Origin: Flavobacterium sp. | GTDB lineage: Bacteria > Bacteroidota > Bacteroidia > Flavobacteriales > Flavobacteriaceae | DNA: 17,735 bases | Assembly (NCBI GenBank): GCA_030153045.1 | Contig: JASLID010000112.1 | Coordinates: 1 to 17,735, forward strand | Reading direction: 5' to 3' | In this document: positions 12,550-17,735 of the stretch, piece after piece | Layout: every line of letters begins with the position of its first letter | Numbering within the stretch: the first letter of the stretch is position 1 | Program-made: the position numbers and the translations under genes | The notes under the pieces: generated by a model | Databases searched by the model: none | What the model was told of the DNA's origin: nothing | The model's input: the letters and a program-made list of their open reading frames with translations, nothing else

Positions 12550-14562
12550 TTGATTACTCCCACTAAAATTGTTTGTTTCTTTCTAATGTTTTTTCTTTTT
12601 TCTTGTAAAAAAAACGCAACCGTTTTATTTGATAAAAGTCATATTGATGATTTATCTGTAAATAAAAAAGAAAAATATTTAGATTCAATAGTTGACCTAT
12701 TATTAAAATCTAAAGAAAATGATTCCATTATCAGGGATTTATATTTAAAGATAGCTTCTGAATATTATTATATCGGTAATTCTAAAAAATCTTTAAATGT
12801 TAGTTTGAAATCTTTGCAATTATCAAAGCAATCAAAAGATAGTATTAGAATAGCGAAGTCATTATATTATGTTGGTGATTCTTATGAAAATTCAAGAAAA
12901 GATAGTGCTTACTTTTATTATCTACAAGCTCAAAAAGTTTATGCGAAAATTCATGACTATGATAATGTTGGTAGAATGCTATTCAATAAAGCCCATGTTT
13001 TATTTTATGATGGGAACTATATAGAATGTGAAGTTGAAGTTTCTAAAGCATTGCAGTATTTAAAAGAATCTAAAGATCATGATTTGATTTATACTTGTAA
13101 TAACTTAATGGGTAATTGTTTAGAGAAACTGGTTAATTACGATCAGGCATTACTGTATCACAAATTGGCATTGAGTGAATTAGAAAAAATGAAAATTAAT
13201 GGTAATGATAAAGATGAGATAAATAATTATAACATAACTTCTACTATTAACATTTGTAATTTATATGATTTAAAAGGAGAATTTTCGAAGTCTATAGAAA
13301 AATTGCAAGGGTTACTTTCAGAAGATTTGAAAAAAAAATGGCCTAGGTTATATGCTAATGTTTTAAGCAATTTGGCATATTCCAAGATGAGAAATGGAGA
13401 CTATGTAAATGTTGAATCAATGTTTTTCGAATCCTTAAATATTGTTGAGAGTATTGGCGTCGAATCTGATGTTTTGTACAAAAAGATTCGTTTAGGAGAA
13501 TACTTTTTAACTCAGAAGGATACTGTAAAATCAATTCAAAGTTTAAAAGAAGCAAATCAATTAGCAATTAAAATTAAAAGCAGTAATGAAGTTTTGACTT
13601 CATTAAAATTGCTCTCCGAAATTGATAAAAAGAATAGTTTGTTTTATACAAATGAATATATCAAGGTAAGTGATAGTATTAATGCAGTTCAAAAAAACAC
13701 CCATGATAAGTACGCCAGAATTGAATATGAAACTTCAAGAATTGAGGATGAAAATGAAATTTTGACCAAAAAAAATTTTTACATTTTAATTAGTTCACTT
13801 GGATTAATTTTATTTCTGGCAATATTTTTTGTTTTAAGATATTTGAAATATAAAAATAAAGAATTAGAGTTTTTTCAGCAACAGCAAAAAGCCAATGAGG
13901 AGATATATCTACTATTAACTGAACAGCATAAAAAAATAAATATTGCAAAAGAAAATGAGAAAGCTAAAATTGCAAAAGAATTGCACGATGGTGTAATGAA
14001 TAAAATTTATGGTGTCCGAATGAATTTAGGTTTTTTCAATTCTAAAATAGATTCAAAAATAATTGAAAAAAGAAGAGAATATATTTTTGAATTACAAAAC
14101 ATTGAAAATGAGATTAGAACCATATCACATGACTTAAGTCGAAGTTCTTTTTTTGATGGCAATGATTTTAATGTATTGTTATCAAGTCTAATTGAAAATC
14201 AAAAAGATATAAGTAGTACTCAGTTTAAATATTTAAATGATGAAATGTTTGAATGGGCAACTATTCAAAATATATATAAGATAAATGTATACCGTATTGT
14301 TCAAGAGGCCATTTTAAATATTAATAAATATGCAAATGCAAAAAATTGTGATGTAAAAATTCAGAGAAAAGACAACAATTTTTTAAAACTCAGTATTACG
14401 GATGATGGAGAAGGATTTGATATTAAAAATAAAAAAAATGGTATCGGATTAAGTAATATGAAAGAAAGAGCAAATTCTTTAAAAGGTCAATTTAATATTG
14501 AATCAAAAATTGGAGAAGGGACAAAAATTGAAGTTATATTTAATTTTCAGACACTAACCTAA
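12550..14562 (+). CDS. Lipoprotein-anchored TPR sensor histidine kinase, HisKA_3 type
   Basis: This 670-residue sensor kinase begins with a lipoprotein signal (FLFSC, Cys19) whose following residues, KKN, lack the acidic export signal. Residues ~45-375 form tetratricopeptide-like helical pairs in the periplasm, a protein- or peptide-binding platform. One transmembrane helix (about 409-431) is followed by a short coiled segment. The kinase core has H479 in IAKELHDGV (HisKA_3 dimerisation/phosphotransfer) and a HATPase domain with E586 and N590 in QEAILNINKYANA, DDGEGFD (618-624) and GIGLSNM (631-637). It has no receiver, so it should phosphorylate the divergent LuxR-type regulator. The start is TTG 12550: a nearby ATG (12536) is out of frame, and Met13 would destroy the signal peptide. 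The dual anchor, lipid plus transmembrane helix, is common for this Bacteroidetes class. Confidence 0.92.
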   Translation: MITPTKIVCFFLMFFLFSCKKNATVLFDKSHIDDLSVNKKEKYLDSIVDLLLKSKENDSIIRDLYLKIASEYYYIGNSKKSLNVSLKSLQLSKQSKDSIRIAKSLYYVGDSYENSRKDSAYFYYLQAQKVYAKIHDYDNVGRMLFNKAHVLFYDGNYIECEVEVSKALQYLKESKDHDLIYTCNNLMGNCLEKLVNYDQALLYHKLALSELEKMKINGNDKDEINNYNITSTINICNLYDLKGEFSKSIEKLQGLLSEDLKKKWPRLYANVLSNLAYSKMRNGDYVNVESMFFESLNIVESIGVESDVLYKKIRLGEYFLTQKDTVKSIQSLKEANQLAIKIKSSNEVLTSLKLLSEIDKKNSLFYTNEYIKVSDSINAVQKNTHDKYARIEYETSRIEDENEILTKKNFYILISSLGLILFLAIFFVLRYLKYKNKELEFFQQQQKANEEIYLLLTEQHKKINIAKENEKAKIAKELHDGVMNKIYGVRMNLGFFNSKIDSKIIEKRREYIFELQNIENEIRTISHDLSRSSFFDGNDFNVLLSSLIENQKDISSTQFKYLNDEMFEWATIQNIYKINVYRIVQEAILNINKYANAKNCDVKIQRKDNNFLKLSITDDGEGFDIKNKKNGIGLSNMKERANSLKGQFNIESKIGEGTKIEVIFNFQTLT

Positions 14563-14981
14563 ATAAACTATTCAAAAATAGATGGATTGAAGTTGCTTTT
14601 TACAAAAAACAGACAATATTTTACACTTCATTAGTATTTCTCGCCATTTTTATAAACGTCAAATCGATTTTTAAATTCGCTTTTCAATCTTATGTGATTT
14701 TTTGCATAATAGTATTTTTGATTCATTCATTAGTTTTGAATTTTTCAATCACACTTTACGCTACTTTCCATCTATATACACAATATCCAACTCTTTAAAA
14801 AAATAGTTTCACAGTCATTTTTACAAAATATCTAGTTTGTAACTCGATTTGGGTTAGAGCCAATAAACACTAATGAGTTTACATTATCCGATCTACTTAT
14901 GGATATGTTTAATTAATAAGATTTTATGATGTTATTTTCATGTTAATAAAATATTTATAAAACAATAATTAATATGATTAA
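14563..14981. other. Gene-free AT-rich spacer between kinase and NRPS promoter region
   Basis: No credible coding frame is visible on either strand. A five-base stem CTATT/AATAG (14568-14581) follows the kinase stop but has no T tract, so it is at best a poor terminator; read-through from the kinase into the NRPS region is possible. The rest shows no repeat or motif that I can support. Confidence 0.4.
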
Positions 14982-15011
14982 TTGTCTTATTATCAATACT
15001 TTATATGTTTC
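14982..15011 (+). promoter_or_regulatory. Candidate NRPS promoter
   Basis: TTG (14982-14984), a 19-base spacer, then TATGTTTC (15004-15011) match the Flavobacterium pattern TTG-N17-23-TAnnTTTG except for the last base. Transcription would begin near 15017, placing the direct repeats and the stem-loop in a leader of about 115 bases before ATG 15131. Confidence 0.45.
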
Positions 15012-15014
15012 GTA

Positions 15015-15055
15015 AAAAAGTCCGTAATTTTTATACAAAAAGTCCGTAATTTTTA
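15015..15055 (+). repeat. Two 19-base direct repeats upstream of the NRPS gene
   Basis: AAAAAGTCCGTAATTTTTA occurs at 15015-15033 and again, identically, at 15037-15055, a 22-base period or about two helical turns. Such same-face tandem sites are typical of cooperatively binding regulators. The core CCGTAA also forms the arms of the palindrome at 12128-12144. Because they follow the candidate promoter they might act as a repressor site; if the true promoter lies further downstream they would be activator sites. Confidence 0.6.
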
Positions 15056-15067
15056 GATGAGCGTTAC

Positions 15068-15119
15068 TCTTATTTTCGCGCAAAAACCAATGAAAGTTGG
15101 GTGTGACCAGAAAATAAGA
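15068..15119 (+). other. Nested stem-loop in the NRPS leader
   Basis: CTTATTTTC (15069-15077) pairs perfectly with GAAAATAAG (15110-15118), extended by one A-T pair. The 32-base loop is less AT-rich than its surroundings and contains a smaller hairpin, CCAA (15087-15090) with TTGG (15097-15100). It ends 11 bases before the NRPS ATG and so could affect translation or mark a binding site. No known riboswitch class was recognised. Confidence 0.4.
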
Positions 15120-15130
15120 ATGTTAAATTT

Positions 15131-17647
15131 ATGGATAAGGATACGCTGTCAGATAATATTAATTTGATTTCAAAATACTGGAAGAAAAAAACAGTAAATA
15201 GAGAGGAAGTTTCTGGTGGGCATCAGAAAAAAAATAGTCTGCCTTATGTTACTATTAATGCCAATGAGTTAAATTATTTTAACAGTCTCACCAATAAAAA
15301 CCCGATAGCTCAATATACTGTTATAAGTGCTATTTATTCTTTTTTGTTAAAGAAACTAATTAATGAATTTGATGGTTATGTAGTTTCTAATTATAAAGAT
15401 CAAAGCAATTCTTTGCTTCTATCATTTCCTATAGATTTAAATACGTCATTTAAAGAATATCTTCAAAAAGTAAAGCTCGAAATTTTAGAGACATTAAATT
15501 ATTCGGAGTTCGATAAAGAAATACTAGCAAAAAAAGCTGGTTTTGATGATTTAAGCTTTATGTCTAATTATGGAATTAGTATCAACTCTAATTCTAAGTT
15601 AGATTGTAATGGTGTTTTGTTTAATGTAAAAATTAATGAGAAAGAAGATCTGGAAATCCAAGTCTCTTATTTAGAAGGTTTTGTCAAAGAAAGAATAGTT
15701 AACCGCTTAGTTAATTCTTTTAAAGACTTCATAGTCAATTTAGAAAATAATATTGAAGCAAATTTATTGGAATATGCATTGCTGTCTGAAAGAGAGAAGC
15801 ATCAATTACTAGTAGATTTTAATAATACAGAAGTTACTTATCCAAAAGATAAAACGATAGTAGATGTATTTGAAAATCAGGTTGAAAAGACTCCAAATAA
15901 TGTTGCTCTTGTATGTAAGGAATTGAAATTAACATATAAAGAGCTAAACGAAAAGGCTAACCAATTAGCGAACTATATTGTTTCAAAAGATATCGTCAAT
16001 AAAGGGGATATTGTAGGGGTGTTTTTACCTAAATCAGATATTGGAATCATTTCATTATTGGCAATATTAAAATTAGGCGCAGTTTATTTGCCTATAGATA
16101 CTAATTATCCCCAGGAAAGAATCAATTATTTAATAGAAGACAGTGGTTTAAAATTATTAATTACCCACGATGCTACATTGGATATTGGTAATTGTGATTC
16201 AATAGTGATCAATGAAATAAACTTTGAAGACAATAGCAGTGATAATCCTAATACAGTTCTTTCGTCTAATGATTTAGCTTATATCATTTATACTTCGGGT
16301 TCTACAGGAAATCCAAAAGGAGTGATGGTAGCACATACCAGTAATGTGAATATGTCCTTAGACCAAATCAGAACTTTCGAAATTACAGAAAGTGATAAAG
16401 TGGTATGGTTTGCATCTGTTGCTTTTGACGCATCTATTTCTGAGATTATGATGAGTTTGTATAGTGGTGCAACTTTGTGCATTCCAACAGAAGAAACAAT
16501 AAAAGACAAAGATCAATTTGTAACTTTTATAAAAGAAACAAAATCAACAGTAGTCACTTTCCCTCCAAGTTATTTAGGATTATTGTCTGAGGATGATATT
16601 TCAGGATTACGATGTATTATTACTGCAGGAGAATCGGCTAATCCTAGTAAAGCAATAGCTGTTGTAGCATCAGGAATTGATTATTATAACGCGTACGGAC
16701 CTACAGAGTGTGCTGTTTGTGTGTCTATTCATAAGGTGACAAAAAATGATAGTGATAAGTCAATTATTCCTATAGGCAAACCAATTTCCAACTTACAAGT
16801 TTACATATTAGATGAAGCGTTACAACCGTTGCCAATTGGGGTTTCGGGTAAGCTCTATGTTTCAGGAGTAGGTGTGTCAAGGGGCTATTTAAATAATTCT
16901 GAGCTCACAAAAGAGAAGTTTATTCCTAATCCTTTTATAGAAGGAGAGAAAATGTATGATACAGGAGATTTATGCTGCTGGTTAGCCGATGGCAACATTG
17001 AGTTTTTGGGCAGAAAAGACCAGCAAATAAAAATCCGTGGATACAGAATTGAGCTTGGAGAGATTGAAAATACAATTTCGCTGTATTCAGAGGATTTAAA
17101 ACAGGTTGTTGTTGAAGTAAAAGAAAGCAACCAAGAAAAAGTATTAGTAGCCTACTTTACTTCTACTGCAGACATAAACAAATCTGATTTGCGAAGCTTT
17201 TTGCAAGAAAAACTGCCAGAATATATGATCCCGGGTTTTTATGTGGCATTAGAAAAACTGCCAATAACTCCAAATGGGAAAATAGATAGAAAAAACTTAC
17301 CAAATACTACCGATAACGATATCATAAGAAGAGAATATGTAGCTCCGAGAAATGAAATTGAGGAAAAGTTAATTGGGATATGGCAAGAAGTATTGGGGAT
17401 AGAAAAAATAGGTATAACTGATAATTTTTTTGAATTGGGTGGCCATTCACTCAAGATTACAAAAATGTTATATAAAATAAATGAAAACTTCGGAATAGAA
17501 CTACAAATGAAGAATGTTTTGGCATTACAAAATGTAGAAGCATTAGGTGGGTTGATAGAAAGCGAAGTAGCATTTGTAAATGGAATTACTACAAATAAAA
17601 CGAATGAGGAAATAATCAATAAGGATATAGAAGTATGGGAACTTTAA
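15131..17647 (+). CDS. Nonribosomal peptide synthetase, starter-like module (partial C - A - PCP), aromatic/Tyr-like code
   Basis: This 838-residue NRPS activates an amino acid and loads it on its own carrier. Residues ~12-215 match only the C-terminal half of a condensation domain (from the ISKYWKKK region); the HHxxxDG half is absent, so condensation is unlikely. The adenylation domain (~240-720) has YTSGSTGNPKG (387-397), NAYGPTE (520-526), TGDL, RGYRIELGEIE and the final NGK with K717. Reading the specificity pocket against GrsA gives D433 A434 S437 T476 I497 A499 A521 V529 C530 K717, i.e. DASTIAAVCK, one residue from a known Tyr code (DASTVAAVCK) and close to Phe codes; Ser in place of Trp favours Tyr. 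The carrier domain follows, with DNFFELGGHSL and S773 for phosphopantetheine. The acidic C-terminal tail (EEIINKDIEVWEL) probably docks to the next protein, whose gene overlaps by 13 bases. No terminal thioesterase is present, so later modules lie outside the window. Confidence 0.93.
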   Translation: MDKDTLSDNINLISKYWKKKTVNREEVSGGHQKKNSLPYVTINANELNYFNSLTNKNPIAQYTVISAIYSFLLKKLINEFDGYVVSNYKDQSNSLLLSFPIDLNTSFKEYLQKVKLEILETLNYSEFDKEILAKKAGFDDLSFMSNYGISINSNSKLDCNGVLFNVKINEKEDLEIQVSYLEGFVKERIVNRLVNSFKDFIVNLENNIEANLLEYALLSEREKHQLLVDFNNTEVTYPKDKTIVDVFENQVEKTPNNVALVCKELKLTYKELNEKANQLANYIVSKDIVNKGDIVGVFLPKSDIGIISLLAILKLGAVYLPIDTNYPQERINYLIEDSGLKLLITHDATLDIGNCDSIVINEINFEDNSSDNPNTVLSSNDLAYIIYTSGSTGNPKGVMVAHTSNVNMSLDQIRTFEITESDKVVWFASVAFDASISEIMMSLYSGATLCIPTEETIKDKDQFVTFIKETKSTVVTFPPSYLGLLSEDDISGLRCIITAGESANPSKAIAVVASGIDYYNAYGPTECAVCVSIHKVTKNDSDKSIIPIGKPISNLQVYILDEALQPLPIGVSGKLYVSGVGVSRGYLNNSELTKEKFIPNPFIEGEKMYDTGDLCCWLADGNIEFLGRKDQQIKIRGYRIELGEIENTISLYSEDLKQVVVEVKESNQEKVLVAYFTSTADINKSDLRSFLQEKLPEYMIPGFYVALEKLPITPNGKIDRKNLPNTTDNDIIRREYVAPRNEIEEKLIGIWQEVLGIEKIGITDNFFELGGHSLKITKMLYKINENFGIELQMKNVLALQNVEALGGLIESEVAFVNGITTNKTNEEIINKDIEVWEL

Positions 17648-17735
17648 ATATAAAACAGCGATTAACGACATTAATTCAACAAGGGATAAATTTTGAGGTT
17701 TCCCTAGATAAACTATTGGTAAAGGGCGATTTAAG
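17635..17735 (+). CDS. Next NRPS/PKS assembly-line protein, N-terminal TubC-like docking domain (3' partial)
   Basis: ATG 17635 overlaps the end of the NRPS gene by 13 bases in another frame, a translational-coupling arrangement. Only 33 residues are visible. LTTLIQQGINFEVSLDKLLVKGDL fits the start of TubC-type N-terminal docking domains, with helix L...L...GI, strand, then a DKL.VKG turn, which bind short acidic C-terminal tails of the preceding synthetase. This makes the downstream gene a further NRPS (or hybrid PKS) subunit; its module content is outside the window. The assignment rests on a short match and position. Confidence 0.75.
   Translation, partial: MGTLNIKQRLTTLIQQGINFEVSLDKLLVKGDL

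Noticed and set aside
14960..14990. Imperfect inverted repeat around ACAATAATTAAT...ATTAATTGT before the NRPS promoter.
   Set aside because: The pairing needs a bulge of several bases and the region is almost pure A/T, so it is expected by chance.
15015..15055. CRISPR-like repeat-spacer arrangement.
   Set aside because: There are only two copies with a three-base gap, and no array or cas genes; an operator-type tandem repeat fits better.

Overview
The window looks like a chromosomal segment of a Flavobacteriaceae bacterium, most likely Flavobacterium or a close relative. The evidence is low GC, lipoprotein signal peptides ending in SC or TSC, several Bacteroidetes-type -7 boxes (TAnnTTTG) just upstream of start codons, almost no Shine-Dalgarno sequences, and family members typical of the phylum. 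These include a TPR lipoprotein histidine kinase, a YxxPDIExYY-type secreted protein and a Cys-terminated SelO. This is inferred from content; no search was run.

Left block (1-4277). The 3' end of a phosphohexomutase gene (probably glmM) is closed by a strong bidirectional terminator. It is followed, on the minus strand, by a lipoprotein with three copies of a short repeat, a secreted M14 zinc carboxypeptidase one base downstream of it, and an unrecognised 116-residue protein. The lipoprotein and the 116-residue gene share an upstream sequence element at the same distance from their start codons. A second, nearly identical copy of the terminator lies at 3811-3850, so the peptidase block sits between two direct copies of one terminator. 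The His-rich secreted protein follows.

Middle block (4325-11237). A minus-strand run encodes SelO, a tandem SRPBCC/AHSA1 protein and a PhnB/VOC-fold protein. A class V aminotransferase/cysteine-desulfurase-like protein is divergent from SelO and ends tail-to-tail, with a 4-base overlap, against a lipid A-type acyltransferase. A rhomboid protease is divergent from the acyltransferase. A secreted SIMPL (DUF541) protein and a bidirectional terminator follow. These are mostly ordinary household genes.

Right block (11424-17735). A NarL/LuxR-type response regulator (minus) is divergent from a 78-residue lipoprotein and a lipoprotein-anchored TPR histidine kinase (plus). After a 568-base gene-free region comes an NRPS gene: a C-terminal half of a condensation domain, then adenylation and carrier domains, with a binding-pocket code read here as DASTIAAVCK (aromatic, Tyr-like). 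A second protein starting with a TubC-like docking domain overlaps its end and runs off the window. The NRPS leader carries a candidate promoter, two 19-base direct repeats 22 bases apart and a nested stem-loop. The response-regulator promoter contains a 17-base palindrome sharing the core CCGTAA with those repeats. The most interesting hypothesis is that the small lipoprotein, the TPR kinase and the regulator form a surface-to-DNA signalling circuit that controls the adjacent peptide-synthetase cluster. The second is that the triple-repeat lipoprotein acts in trans as a prodomain-like partner of the carboxypeptidase.
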